Of a stretch of DNA of 64,000 nucleotides, positions 1 through 11,568 are shown piece by piece. The notes beneath the pieces were generated by a model that searched no databases, was not told the DNA's origin, and saw nothing but the letters and a program-made list of their open reading frames with translations. Every line of letters starts with the position of its first letter. The first letter of the stretch is position 1. Position numbers and translations under genes: made by a program. This DNA is from Syngnathus acus (taxonomy: Eukaryota; Chordata; Actinopteri; Syngnathiformes; Syngnathidae), in contig NC_051098.1 of the NCBI RefSeq assembly GCF_901709675.1, positions 3,918,000-3,981,999 on the forward strand, in the 5' to 3' direction.

Positions 1-429
1 TGAACTGATTTTGGTCTCCCTTATGTTTATCAACAGCGGTGTTACATGTGTTTTGTTTGTTTCCCATCGCACACGCAGCATCTAAAGCTTTCACAACTGG
101 CCCTACGTCAAATTAAAACAATTAAAAATCTCACCTACTGCCATCATTAGAACGACTGCCTTTAAATCTGGCCTTTGCTGATGAGCAAAGGCTGCTTTTT
201 GACTTATTTTTTTACAACAATTTTAGTGGTCTCAGTTTTTCTCATCACGAAGAAATTTTGAACGTGTTCCGAATTTTATAGCAACAAGAAAATATACAAT
301 CATGAAATATCATGAGAATGTCTTTTAAAACCTGACAAAAAATACATTTGGGTAGTAGCTTTTCTTTAACTAGTTTTTTTTAATTTAAATATGGACGGCA
401 ACTTCTAGTACAGTCATCGGCAGTCCCAT

Positions 430-840
430 TGTTTGTTTTTTTGACGAAAAACTAAACTTGAATAATATCTCAATTTCCACCTCATGCATTTGAACTGGTG
501 CAGCTCAGTGGTTACTTCGACAAGTTACAATTCTACTATAAAATTAAATAAAGACCATAAAATTCGTCTCTTCTCAGCCCCTGCTCGTGTTCGAACCACG
601 GGTGATGTATAAAATAATTTGAACTTTATTTTTTATTTCATTCGTTTAATTTTTTTGGGGCAGCGTAGTTGTAAAGAAGAACTAGACTTGAATAATAACC
701 GACTTTCCGGCTGTATCCCTCGCACTGGTTTAGCTCAGTGGTTACTTCGATAAGAAACCATTCTCTGACAGAATCCTCTTCTCCAGCCCAGCACGGGTTC
801 GAACCACGGGCGATGTCCAGTGCATTTTGGAGGCTATTTT
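430..840 (+). repeat. Two tRNA-like repeat units (edge of array)
   Basis: Units starting near 490 (CTGGTGCAGCTCAGTGG) and 725 (CACTGGTTTAGCTCAGTGG). Each ends in a B-box-like GTTCGAACCACGG and, for the second, GTCCAGTG. They are the same family as the arrays at 2.6, 13.3, 52.6, 58.1 and 63 kb. The first unit carries an extra AT-rich stretch. Bases 1-430 are AT-rich with nothing I recognise. Confidence 0.75.
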
Positions 841-1560
841 TCCCCCCTCCTTTAGGCAAACATTTATGTATGCTTTAATTATTACTATTCTTGATTTTAT
901 TTTATTTTTTCAATCATAAGTTTGTTGATTTGAGAGGCATGTTAGTGCTCTGCCCCTAGGTGATATGGTGACTAGTGTTGGCTATAAATTATAAAAGTTC
1001 TTTATGTATCGGGTCCATTCGGTTGTCCAGTAGTGAGCAGTCACCCCCCCCCCACCCCTTTTTTTTTTTTCCATTTTGGGTGGCGACTTCTTGTGTTGCC
1101 GATAAGTGCCAAACCTTTGAACGCACCATCATATTTCAGTCTTTTTTTTTCTCATTACGATTCCTATGCCATTATGATTGCCTTATCAATTAATTATTAG
1201 ACTATAACTGTTGGCTAATAATACTATGTTTTTCTAACATTTCTGACAGAAAGAAGTGCAAAGCATGCAAATTAATTTCCGCTGGGACTATCTATAGTTA
1301 TACTGTAGATAGAATGTTCTGCTTTCAGTTGTATTTAAAAATGTACCGTTGTCAGAGTGCATGTAGTACACATTAATAATCATTATAAGACGAATTTACG
1401 GGACTAACATAAGACCAAGACCATTCACTTAAAGGACTCAACAGCGACTCCTATTGGTTGTTCTAATAGTGTGTCAATGTTGTAGACGTTCACTTTTTCT
1501 GTGGCAAACAGACTAAAGTCAAAATGATCTACCTCCAATCAAAATGCAAAACATAAATGT
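841..1560. repeat. Flanking segment of the higher-order repeat, hAT empty site
   Basis: Matches the flank following other arrays: the GGTGAC..AGTGTTGGCTATAA motif near 965, the C-run/T-run near 1045-1070, and the stretch 1300-1480, which recurs at 15384-15570. At 1290-1297 the sequence ATCTATAG is uninterrupted where sister copies carry a hAT element, so this copy is an empty site. Confidence 0.6.
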
Positions 1561-1570
1561 ATTTCTTCTA

Positions 1571-1611
<41 letters not shown>
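1571..1611. repeat. (ATT)n microsatellite
   Basis: About 13-14 ATT trinucleotides. From here to about 2200 I see no gene and no recognised element; the segment is AT-rich. Confidence 0.9.
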
Positions 1612-1613
<2 letters not shown>

Positions 1614-2199
1614 TGTGTTTTCTTTCTGTCCTTTTCCTTTTTTCCCTTTTAGGATAAATAAAGTATTTTTTTAATTGAATTTGAAATTCATCTACAGTAC
1701 ATATTGATGTGTCTTGTATACCTGCATGAACCCACATTGTACAATACAACTCACAACGTACATTGATGGCTTGCATTGAATGGCATCAGCCAAGGCAGCG
1801 TAGTCCGGACAGTAGGATAGCCTGCTTCAAGCATGCTTTCAGTCATGGTAGAATGGGATTTAGACTTAATAATCTTCATGTGGGAAAAGGCTGATTCAAA
1901 TAAATAGGTGGAACCGGATAATGCAGTCAGGGCAGTGGCACATTTGGGTATTTCCCCTCTGTTAGTAAGCTCCAAAACTGTCCATGAGCCCTGAACCTTT
2001 TATACCCTTTGTTCTATTTAATTTAAATAAATTGGAGGCTAGCTACGCAGCATGGTGAACGAACAAGTTAGCGTGGTGTAACGCGCATGCTTAAAGTGTC
2101 AAAAGTTCAGATGGTACTTAATTTATTGGGAGTGGGATGGTTTGGGGATTGTGTGGGAAGGGGTGGGGCAAGGTGGGGTCAACAGAGGTGGAGCTAAAT

Positions 2200-2576
2200 T
2201 GTAATGAGGATGCTGCAGAATGGAGAGAAGGACCTTCAGATTATAGGATAGTATCATCAGCATAAAGGTAGATCTTTGAACTGCCGACATACTTGACTAC
2301 ATTATTAATGTAAATGGGGAGCAGCAATGGGCCTAGGATCGAGCCTTGAGGAACTCCTTAGGAGATGGTGAGAGGGTCAGAAAGAATATTTTCCAATCTA
2401 ATTTGCTGGAGTCGATTATTTAGGTAGCTGGCAAACCAATCACATGCGTGTGATGACAGGCCAATAATAGAGAGCCTCTGCAGGAGGATGGAATGGATGA
2501 CGGAGTCAAAGGCTTTAGTCAGGTCAATGAAAGCACCAACACAAACCTGCTTGGAATCCAGGGAAGTAATGATATC
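2200..2576 (-). pseudogene. L2/CR1-like LINE reverse transcriptase, 3' part
   Basis: Minus-strand RT fragment. 2358-2576 encodes [11 protein letters not shown] (RT motif A) and [15 protein letters not shown]. Further downstream, beyond a stop, comes [11 protein letters not shown] (the YADD catalytic box) near 2250. It continues the coding sequence found at 6684-7889; the two parts are separated by the composite hAT insertion. The LINE is dead, with stops and shifts as well as the insertion. Confidence 0.8.
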
Positions 2577-2628
2577 GTCTAGGACAGACATGGGCAAACT
2601 ACGGCCCGCGGGCCACATCCGGCCGTTT

Positions 2629-4400
2629 AAATTTTTAACTTTATGGGAATGCACCAAAGCAATAACCCATTTCCACTTTATGCATTCGCACTGGTGTAGC
2701 TCAGTGGTTACTTCATCAAGTTATACTTTTACTGTAAAATTTGTCTCTTCTCAAACCCTACCTGAGATCGAACCATGGGCAATGTCCAGTGTGTTTTTTA
2801 ACTTTTTTTGGGGGGCGGGATGCTCCAAATAACTACATTTGAATAATAACCCATTTTCATTTGCTGCATTTCCATTGGTGTAGCTCAGTGGTTACTTCGT
2901 CAAATTACAATTCTGCTGCAGGATTCGTCTCTTCGCAAACCCCATCTGGGGTCGAACTACGAGCGATGTCTTGTGTGTTTTTTAACTTTCTTTTTTCAGC
3001 ATGCAACAAAAAACTAAACTTGAATAATAACCCATTTCCACTTGATTCTTTTGCACTGGTGTAGCTCAGTGGTTACTTCATCAAGTTGCAATTCTACAAC
3101 AGAATTCGTCTCTTCTCAAACCCTACTTGGGCTCGAACCGCGGGTGATGTCCAGTGTGTTTCTTAACTTTATTTTCAGCATGCAACAAAGAATTCAACTT
3201 TAATAATACCCAACGTCCTCTTTATGCATTTGCACTGGTGTATTCATTTTATTTGGGGAGCTAAATGCTAAACAATTCTGCTGCAGGATTCGTCTCTTCT
3301 CAAACCCTATCTGGGCTCGAACTACGAGCGATGTCTAGTGTGTTTTTTAACTTTATTTTTTCATGCAACAAAGAACTAAACTTGAATAATAACCCATTTC
3401 CACTTGACTCATTCGCACTGGTGTAGCTCAGTGGTTACTTCATCAAGTTACAATTCTACTGCAGAATTCGTCTCTTCTCAAACCCTACCAGGGCTCGAAC
3501 CACGGGTGATGTCCAGTGTGTTTTTTAACTTAATTTTCAGCATGCAACAAAGAATTAAACTTTAATAATACCCAATTTCCTCTTTATGCATTTGCACTGG
3601 TGTATTAATTTTTTTGGGGGGTGGGGGGGTGGTGAGCTAAATGGCTTGCAACAAAGAATCAGACTTGAATAAAAACCCACTATACACTCAGCTCAGTGGT
3701 TGCCTCGTCAAATTACAATTCCACTGCAGAATCCGTCTCTTCTCAAAATCTCCCTGGGTTCAAACCACGGGCGATGTCCAGTGTGTTCTTTTAACTTCAT
3801 GTTTTCCCCTCATTAAGGTAAACATATGTATGGGTGGCGACCTCTAGTGTTGGCTATAAGAGCGGGCCCTCCGTTGTGTGTATGAGTCGTCAAATCTCGT
3901 CGTCGCCGAGTACATTAATCTGCTGTCCCATTGTTGACGTTTCTTTATTTTATTTGGGAAGCTAAGGCATGCAACCAAGAATCAGACGAATAAAACCCCA
4001 TTTTCCACACTTCGCATTCGCACTGGTTTAGCTCAGTGGTTACTTCGTCAAGTCACAATTCTTCTGTAGAATTCGTCTCTTCTCAAACCCACCGCGGTTT
4101 CAAACCACGGGCGATGTCCAGTGTGATTTTTTTTTAACGTCATGTTTTCCCCTCATTGAGGTAAACGTATATGTATGCTTTAATACAGTAGTTTGGGGGA
4201 GCGAAATGGCATGCAACAAAGAATTTGACGAATAAAAACCCAATTTCCACACTACGCATTCGCACTGGTGTAGCTCAGTAGTTACTTCGTCAAGTTACAA
4301 TTCTTCTGCAGAATTCGTCTCTTCTCAAACCCTCCCTGGGTTCAAACCACGGGCGATGTCCAGTGTGTTCTTTTAACTTCATGTTTTCCCCTCATTGAGG
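2629..4400 (+). repeat. Tandem array of tRNA-like units (array 1)
   Basis: About eight units, mostly at 180-bp spacing, starting near 2689, 2873, 3054, 3232 (lacks the A-box region), 3417, 3596/3690 (start lost), 4021 and 4261. A typical unit has CACTGG, then TAGCTCAGTGG (a perfect Pol III A-box), a CAATTCTRCTGCAGAATTCG stretch, a B-box-like GGYTCGAACCACGG, and CCAGTG, which pairs with the opening CACTGG like an acceptor stem. Spacers share TTTTTAACTT and a GCATGCAACAAAGAA block. Units are ~105 nt, too long for a plain tRNA. I do not recognise the family name. Confidence 0.8.
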
Positions 4401-5273
4401 TAATCGTACGTGTACGTATATGTATGCTTTAATACAATAGTTTTGACTGAATTTTTTTGTCATAGTGAGCTAATTTGAGAGCCTTACATGTTAAAGCTAG
4501 GTGTTGTGGTGACTTGTGTTTACAATTAGTACCAGAACGCAAGTATCGAGTCCATTCAGTCGTCAAGTCGTGAGCGCCCTACCCCCCCCCCCCTTTTTTT
4601 TTTTTTTTTTTTTTTAAATTTTGAGTGGCGACTTGTGTTCCCTTTGAACGCACCGTCATATTACAGTGGTTACTTCCAGAAATTTGCCGTAGTCAGATAT
4701 CCCTCTTCTCACTCCCAACCCAAAATCCAAACTCGAGTGCTGTCCAACGTTGTCTTTTCTTTTCTTTTTCATTATGATACTAACATATAGTCAATTATTA
4801 GACTATAATTGTTGGTACCTGTTGTTTAGCTCTCGCTTCTATTCTCGATATTTACGGCAATTGAAATTTGAATAATGTATATCCAGATATTTTGTCAAAA
4901 TGTCACACTAGTGTAGCTCCGTGGTTAGTTCTCATAAAAGACAGGCTTTTGATGAGCCTGGCATACAATGGACGAGCCGTCGACGTCCGTTCTTCTACTG
5001 AAAGTGCCAAAACAAATGAATAAATACACCAAGAAATATTTTATTAAACATGTCATTTATTAATAAATATGGAATTAAATAAATCAAACAAAAATAAATG
5101 CACCATTCCGAAAATAAATGCACCACTAAATAGATGTATTATTACTTAAATGTTTCATGTATTAATTAAATAATGGATTCAGTAAATGGTGTGTTAATAA
5201 TTCTATGCTTTTCTAGCATTTCTGAAAGAAAGAGGTGCGAGAAATGCCAATCAATTTCAGTTTGGACTATCAC

Positions 5274-6675
5274 CAGACATGGGCAAACTACGGCCCACGG
5301 GCCACATCCGGCCCACGGGGCCGTTTAATCCGGCCAGCCAAACCTGAATAAATCCATCCATTTTCCGAACCGCTTAATCCCCACGGGGGTCGCGGGTGAG
5401 CTGGAGCCTATCCCAGCCGTCATCGGGCACTAGGCAGGGGACACCCTGAACCGGTTGCCAGCCAATCGCAGGGCACACAGAGACAAACAACCATTTGCAC
5501 TCGCACTCACACCTAGGGACAATTTGGGGTCTTCAATCGGCCTACCAAGCATGTTTTTGGGACGTGGGAGGAAACCGGAGTGCCCGGAGAAAACCCACGC
5601 GGGCCCGGGGAGAACATGCAAACTCCACACAGGGAGGGCCGGAGGCGGAATCGAACCCGCACCCTCCTAACTGTGAGGCGGACGTGCTACCCAGTGCCCC
5701 ACCGAGCCGCCTCCCTGAATAAATTGTATTATTAATTTTTTTTGGGTCATTTTCCCTGCAATTACTATGTTTCCCCAGTAGATGGGGAAGCGCCCGCCCG
5801 CGCATTTACTCCCGGGAGCCGTGTCAGAAAGCTCGGTGCACACTCACAAGTGCGTGTGCGTACTCAGTAGTACGTAGTAATTTCATCTATCAGTGCCGAA
5901 TTTCGAGTGTAGGCTGTGACGTCAATATTCTCGTAATTCGCGCGCTGAGTTTTCAGATACAGTTTTACGCTAATGCCACCCACAAACCTTCCCCTGGAAT
6001 CATTCCATTAAAATGCGTGGCCCGAAGAAAAGAAAGGTGGACACTGAGTGCCGAATGTTAAAAAAGAGTGGACAATTTGGCTCGACCTACGTGTGTGGGA
6101 AGACGTTCATGAACGTCAACAAAGCCCGTCACAGATCTAGGTTAACGGACCGACACCTCGGCTCTATCCTAAGAATTACCACAACGAATTTTACTCCAGA
6201 CTATGATGCACTAGCAAAAAAGGGAAACCAACAATACTATGGATTTCTTTATTACTTTATTTAGATGCATTCTTTCACTGATTCTTCAAGATGATGTATT
6301 TGGTCAGAATGTTTGCCGTTGGAGGTGATTTCGCCTCATTAGATAAACATATTTCATAAATCTGACCTGCAGGCGCTGAAGTGATGGAAAATGTTATTCA
6401 TCATAACAGTGTCGTATTTAATAAGAAACACTGATAGTAGTTTTTTGGTGAAATATTTTTTTAATGCTGTTAATAAATGCATTTGTTTTCAAAAAGCTTT
6501 TTTTAATATCCATGCTTTAGTATCTACTAAAAGTAAAAACCTTTTATGCAATGACCTTTACATGTTATTTATATTACTTCACACAAACACTACATCCATC
6601 TGCTCCTGGTACGGCCCCCCGGTCAAAGTTTAGAACCCAATTCGGCCCGCAAGTCAAAAAGTTTGCCCACCCCTG
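5274..6675 (+). mobile_element. hAT element (GTF2IRD2/ZBED-type), non-autonomous
   Basis: Left tip 5274, right tip 6675. At 6013-6264 a short ORF begins MRGPKKRKVDTECRM and runs directly into FGSTYVCGKTFMNVNKARH, RLTDRHLGSIL and FTPDYDALAKKG. In full-length relatives these are the N- and C-terminal ends of a hAT transposase related to GTF2IRD2; the catalytic middle is deleted. It contains a SINE insertion (5354-5713). Confidence 0.8.
5354..5713 (-). repeat. tRNA-derived SINE with 11-bp target duplication
   Basis: Minus-strand SINE. Read on that strand it starts with a tRNA-like head (GGTTCGATTCC-type B-box region and GCACGTCCGCCTCACA), passes through the conserved fish body (GCATGTTCTCC; CCTCCCACGTCC) and ends in a GGATGGATT-like tail. 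The duplication CCTGAATAAAT flanks it at 5343-5353 and 5714-5724, so it entered the hAT after that element existed. Confidence 0.8.
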
Positions 6676-6683
6676 GTCTAGGA

Positions 6684-7889
6684 CCTTCAAAGTAGCTGTC
6701 GTGCATTCATAGCCAGGCCGGAACCCAGACTGCAGTTCGGACAGGATGTTATTTGAGGCCAAAAAAAGACTGAGCTGTTTGTGGACCAGTTTTTCTAAGA
6801 CCTTAGCCAAGCAGGGCAGGATGGAAATAGGTCTATAAAAGTTGGGGTCAGAGCCAGAACCTCCTTTAAAGAGTGGAGTAATCAATGCGAATTTCCAGTC
6901 TGGAGGAAAGACAGACAACTCCAGGGACATATTAAAAAGCTGCAAATTTCTCCAGAAAATAGGTGATTTTGGTTTTTCTGATTGCCTGTGTACATTTGTT
7001 TCTACATTGCCGAAAAGCAAGCCAATCACTTGGAGACTGGGAGGAACGGGCTTTCCGCCATAAGGTGTTCTTTTGACGGGTTAACGCAGCCAGATCTCGG
7101 GAAAAACAGGGACTGCAGCGGTCTTTGATTCACGGTTTAATGAGCGGATCATGTTTATTGATGATCGGTCCAAAAGTCGATTTGAAGTAGGACCAGGCAG
7201 CATCTACAGTAGAAAAAGTGTTAATTTTTTCCCAGCACACTGCAGCAATGTCCTGGAGAAAGGCATCTAGGTTAAACTTTTTCAGGGAGCGTTTATAGAC
7301 CATCATGGGTGGGCGTTTAACTGAAGAACCAGAGCGTATGCAAGCAATAGCACAATGGTCACTCAGATCTTGGCTAAAAACACCAGACTTATAATTAGAG
7401 GGAGCGTTTGTAAGGATAACATCTAGCAGTGTGGCAGAAGAAGGAGATTTCAGGTTATGTCTAGTAGGTTCAGATATAATTTGAAAGAGGTTTAGGGCAT
7501 CAAATTGTTGCACAACCAGTTCTGGTGGGTTAGTCATATCCCAATTTAGATCACCTAAAAGAATGAACTCAGAGGAGATATGTGGGGCCAAGAGTTCACT
7601 GAGGGTAGTTAAAGATGAGACAGGGGCAGAAGGTGGTCTGTAGCAGACAGCAACAGAAAGGGAGAAGTTTAGACAGTTTTATCTTTACCACTAACAATTC
7701 CAATTGCTTAAGAACAGACCTTGATAGGGAAACAGTACATTGCAGATGGTCTTTTATATATAAAGCAACACCACCCCCTTTGGTGGCTCTGTCCTGACGG
7801 AAAAAAGTGTAACCTGGTACAGAAATTACAGAATTGACAGTACTTTTTCTAAGCCATGATTCTGAAATAGCATAAATAATAAATAGCAT
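6684..7889 (-). pseudogene. L2/CR1-like LINE endonuclease and RT, 5' part
   Basis: Minus strand, in coding order. 7889-7596: endonuclease start (SESWL; GGGVALYIKDHL). 7591-7130: endonuclease (FILLGDLNWDM; LSDHCAIA, the catalytic SDH). 7029-6684: RT start (WKFALITPLFKGG; FYRPISILP; LQSGFRPG). The sequence stops at the hAT target duplication at 6676-6683 and resumes at 2576. Frame breaks between the pieces show it is a relic. Assigned to the Jockey/CR1/L2/Rex1 group by motif style; the exact family is not resolved. Confidence 0.8.
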
Positions 7890-8275
7890 GTTCCAGCGCC
7901 ATGGGCTCCGCGGCTGCCATCGGACTTCGCTCCAGCGACGCCAGACTTGCGGCCGCCTTCGGAGTTCCTCCCGGCGCCATCGGCTCCGCGACGGTCATCG
8001 GACTTCGCACCCGCGACGCCGGACCCGCAGCCGCCATCGGAGTTCCTTCCGGTGCCATCAGGACTCGCGGCCGCCATCAGGCCCCACCCCAGCGTTCGTA
8101 TGCCGCCGATTGCGGTTTGTGTCCCTAGAGTTGCCGCCGATTGCGGTTCGCGTCCCTAGAGTTGCCGCCGATTGCGGTTCGTGTCCCTAGTGTTGCCGCC
8201 GATTGCGGTTCGTGTCCCACAGAGTTGCCGCCGATTGCAGTTCGTGTCCCCAGAGTTGCCGCCGGCCGCGGTTAG
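7890..8275. repeat. GC-rich minisatellites (two kinds)
   Basis: 7890-8075 has about 2.5 copies of a unit with CCATCGGACTTCG and CGACGCCRGAC. 8102-8270 has about six copies of a 31-bp unit beginning GCCGCCGATTGCGG and ending GTCCCTAGAGTT. Composition is far more GC-rich than its surroundings. Long ORFs here arise from the repeat lacking stops; none looks like a gene. Confidence 0.8.
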
Positions 8276-8479
8276 GACTTTGCCATTTGGACTGGGGCGC
8301 TGTTCTCCTACGCCATCCTGGGCTTTGCTCTCTCCGAGGCCATGGGTCTTTTCTGTCTGATGGTGGCATTCCTCATTCTGTTTGCCATGTAATCCTTTTC
8401 ACGATAGCCGCAGCCAGGGATGTGTCACAATATTTCCAACAACGAGCTATTTGCACGTCCAGCCATGGTACAAGAACAT

Positions 8480-8784
8480 AATTGTGGTGCTTAGTCCCGC
8501 CACATCATTTTATGTGGCCTGCGAAGACAAATTGTGCATCAAATTCGTGTCATTACTAGAATTGCAAATTGTGTTCACTTTTAATAATATCTCTTTTGTT
8601 AAATATTTGACCAGTTTTTACTCGTCTGATTTGAAAATTAGTTATTTGTCAGTTTGTTTTGTAGCTTTTACTGTATATAATATGAGGTGCTCATATATTT
8701 ATTTGGGTTGACAGTCATAATGGCCCTCTGAAAGAAGCTCTGACGACAATGCGGCCCGCGAAAAAAACGAGTTTGACACCCCTG
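8480..8784 (+). mobile_element. hAT right-end fragment
   Basis: AT-rich stretch containing ATGTGGCCTGCGAA and ending with GCGGCCCGCG then GAGTTTGACACCCCTG, a typical hAT right terminus. No matching CAGGGGTGTCAAACT left end was found nearby, so it is truncated and its start is approximate. 8785-9670 holds no feature I can support. Confidence 0.55.
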
Positions 8785-9670
8785 CATTACGAGAACACTC
8801 CAACATATTGACTCCTCATCTAATTGTTGTACAGTGCCACGCAGTTAGTGGAATACTAATAATTGATTTAATTAGATGTGGAATTTTTATATAGAATAAA
8901 CGCACTTGAAGTAAAAGTTAGATTGAGCAAACAAGTGCACACCTCTGCAAACTTAGTCGTCCTTGTTCAGACAGGCTAACTCTTTAGCATAGGCTAACTC
9001 TTTAGCTCCTTTGGCAGAGCAACAAAGCTGGCAAGTGCTAAAAACATCAAAGTAATGCACCTGCCAATGACACATTCACGTGCACACGTTGTCATTTCCA
9101 TCCACTTTGTGGAGCCTCACCAGAGTGGGCGTTGAGACGAACTTAGCGCAGGCAGACAGGATGTTCTCGTTGGGTCAAACACTGGAGTTGGAGGTGACTA
9201 TGGTTCCCCGGTCAGGCAGAAATGACAAGAAATCAGCCTCGTGCACACTCCGTGCACAGCTCCCCGCTAGCTGCAGCCCTGAAAACCTCCCCTTCCCTCC
9301 ACTTTGAAAATGCACAAAGTCCGACAGCCGAAAAAAGTCAAGCCGAACGCATGGGGGTGCACTCGGGCGTCGCGCTGCGGTTCCCCGGTCGGGCAGAAAT
9401 GACGTTAGATTGGCTACCCTTTATGCCAATCAAAAGGCAAATGCCATAGTGACGATGGATCCCCTATTTTCCCCTATTGTCATGCGATCGACCCACACTT
9501 CCTTCGAGATCGAACAGTAGCTCGCGACTGACCAGTAGATCGCGATCAACGTATTGGGTTTGTGTACACTGTACACAAACTAAAAAGTGTCTTTTAGCAT
9601 TCAGACGATTCCCGTTTTTATTGATTGTTTTGACGTAGCCGTCAACTGAAAATTCACATTTTCAAAACAG

Positions 9671-11066
9671 TGTCAGGAATGAGTTGAGCCAGGGCGGCCA
9701 AATGCACTTGGACCACGATTTATTGAAGGGAAAGGGAGTTGGAAGGGAGGCAGGTGGGGAACCGACGACACAGAGAGAGACTCACGGCCAGCAAACAGAC
9801 AGACTGACCGACATAAAGTCCACTTGGACAAGGTTAATATTCTGACCGTGAGCCTCCAGACACACCGAGGGAAAAACCAGACGACAAGAACAGGAACACT
9901 GGGCACGAACAGGAATGGACACAACAGTAGACACCGACAGGGAGAAACACACGGGCAGGGCTTAAATACACAGGGTAACAAGAGGAAGCAGGTGACAGAC
10001 ATTACGGTAAAGAAAGGGGTGTGGCAGAGGGAAGTGCAGGCCGAGCGTGCTCTGGCACGGGCGTGACAGTAACCCCCTAAGGGACGGCTCCCGACGTCCC
10101 AAAAAAGAAAAAAATCCAAGACTGTCCAATAAGGGACGGGAGGGAATGGGGAGGCAGCCGCACGTCACACGCTGCCGAAGGCCGACTGGGTGACGGCTGC
10201 TGGATCCGGGCCGGAACTGGTGACGGCCGCAGCATCCGCGCCGTCAAAACTGAGTCAAGGGGCGGCCGTGCGTCTTGCGCCGCTGAAAGCCGACTGGGTG
10301 ACGGCCGCTGGATCCGCGCCGCCGGAACTGGTGGCGGCCGCAGCATCCGCGCCGTCGGAACCGGGTCAGGTGGCGGCCGAAACGTCACATGCTGCCGAAG
10401 GCCGACTGGGTGACGGCCGCTGGATCCACGCCGCTGGAAGTGGTGGTGGCCGCAGCATCCGCGCCGTCGGGACTGGGTTAGGGGGCGGCTGTGTGTCATG
10501 CGCCGTTGAAGGCCGACGGCGACGGCCGCTGGATCCGCGCCGCCAGAACTGGTGGCGGCCGCAACATCCGCGCCGTCGGATCTGAGTTGGGGGGGCAACC
10601 GTGCATCTTGCGTCGCTGGAACTCAGCTCCTTGGCGACCATGCAGCAGTTGCAGGAGCCGGCAACGGTTGGCCCAAGCGCCGGTCACTGATGGTTGGATC
10701 ATTCTGTCAGGGAGCGGGATGGAGCAGGGCAACCAAATGCAGCTTGAACCAGGGTTTATTTAGGGAAAAAGGAATTGGAATAGAGCATGAAGGGAAACAG
10801 ACAGGAACAGGCAAACTCATAACGTGACCGACTGATCGACAGGTATGGCAAACAGAAAACAACCGAGGGGAAAACAGAAAGACGTGAAGACATTAAACGT
10901 GACGACATCAAGACAGTACGACAACAATGATCCAACGGGGAATGAGGGGCAGACAGGACTTAAATACATGACAGGTAACAAGAGGCAGGTGACTGATTAC
11001 ATTGATTGTGAGGTAACACAGGAGGGGAGGGGCGAGCACACAGGCACACGGACAGAAACTATGACA
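9671..11066. mobile_element. Possible TRIM-like element with terminal direct repeats
   Basis: Two diverged direct repeats, 9671-10067 and 10705-11066, each start TGTCAGG and end TGACA. They share several blocks, for example a CAAATGCA..TTGRACCA motif, a GGCTTAAATACA/GGACTTAAATACA motif, and AACAAGAGG..CAGGTGAC. They flank a 637-bp GC-rich interior without gag or pol. TG...CA ends and direct repeats suggest LTRs of a miniature element. I see no clear primer-binding site and no matching target duplication. Confidence 0.4.
10181..10620. repeat. GC-rich minisatellite, 108-112 bp period
   Basis: About four units; the landmark CGACTGGGTG begins at 10183, 10291 and 10403, with a degenerate copy at 10514. 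Each unit has GGATCCGCGCCGCCGGAACT- and CATCCGCGCCGTCGG-type blocks. It fills the interior of the TRIM-like element. Multiple long ORFs in several frames reflect repeat composition only. 11067-11568 is unremarkable AT-rich DNA. Confidence 0.8.
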
Positions 11067-11568
11067 ATATGCACATAAAACAACCGGGGACGAGACGTGA
11101 AAAACAGTTAACAGTGCCGCAGTGGTCAAAATGACACATTATGTTTGCAAAAGGCTCGACCTGTGCCAAAACATTTAAAACATGGAGCAAAAGCAAATTT
11201 TGCCTTCAAACAGCTCACCTTTGACACAAGTGTGAGCACCTCCAATCAATGGGCAACAAAATACAGCACCCGTGTGAATCAGTGCACCATTGCTTGTCAT
11301 TGCAGCTTATAATTGTACGTAGTTTACATGCCAGTGCCGTTTGTCGTCAAATTTGCCCACTTGCAAAAAATGCATGTGTGGTTTGATCTAAATTTTATTA
11401 ATTACATTCTTTTTTCAGACTGTGGCTGACAAATGAAATATTCCAACAGAGAATACATGGGACTGAAAATAAAATCCATTGCTGTGTGATAAATAAGGAA
11501 AATTTTAAAAAACTGTCTTTTACAGTAAAGAACAAAAATCTATAGTTGGCCTAGACTCAAAATCTTTT

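Larger units (their letters stand above)
2585..6675 (+). mobile_element. Composite hAT insertion carrying a tRNA-like array (macrotransposon)
   Basis: Bounded by perfect 8-bp duplications GTCTAGGA (2577-2584 and 6676-6683) in a LINE. The left end is a 44-nt hAT tip (CAGACATGGGCAAACTACGG). This joins the array (2629-4400), then a flank (4426-5273), then a second hAT copy starting with the same variant tip at 5274 and ending in GTTTGCCCACCCCTG at 6675. The whole 4.09 kb therefore sits like one hAT insertion. Confidence 0.75.

Noticed and set aside
2650-4400. Calling functional tRNA genes or a CRISPR-like array in the tandem units
   Set aside because: Units are ~105 nt and the anticodon arm cannot be assigned; spacers are near-identical rather than unique, and the DNA is vertebrate.
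7826-8360. Alanine/proline/arginine-rich ORFs in several frames
   Set aside because: Produced by GC-rich minisatellite units lacking stop codons; no conserved start or splice context.
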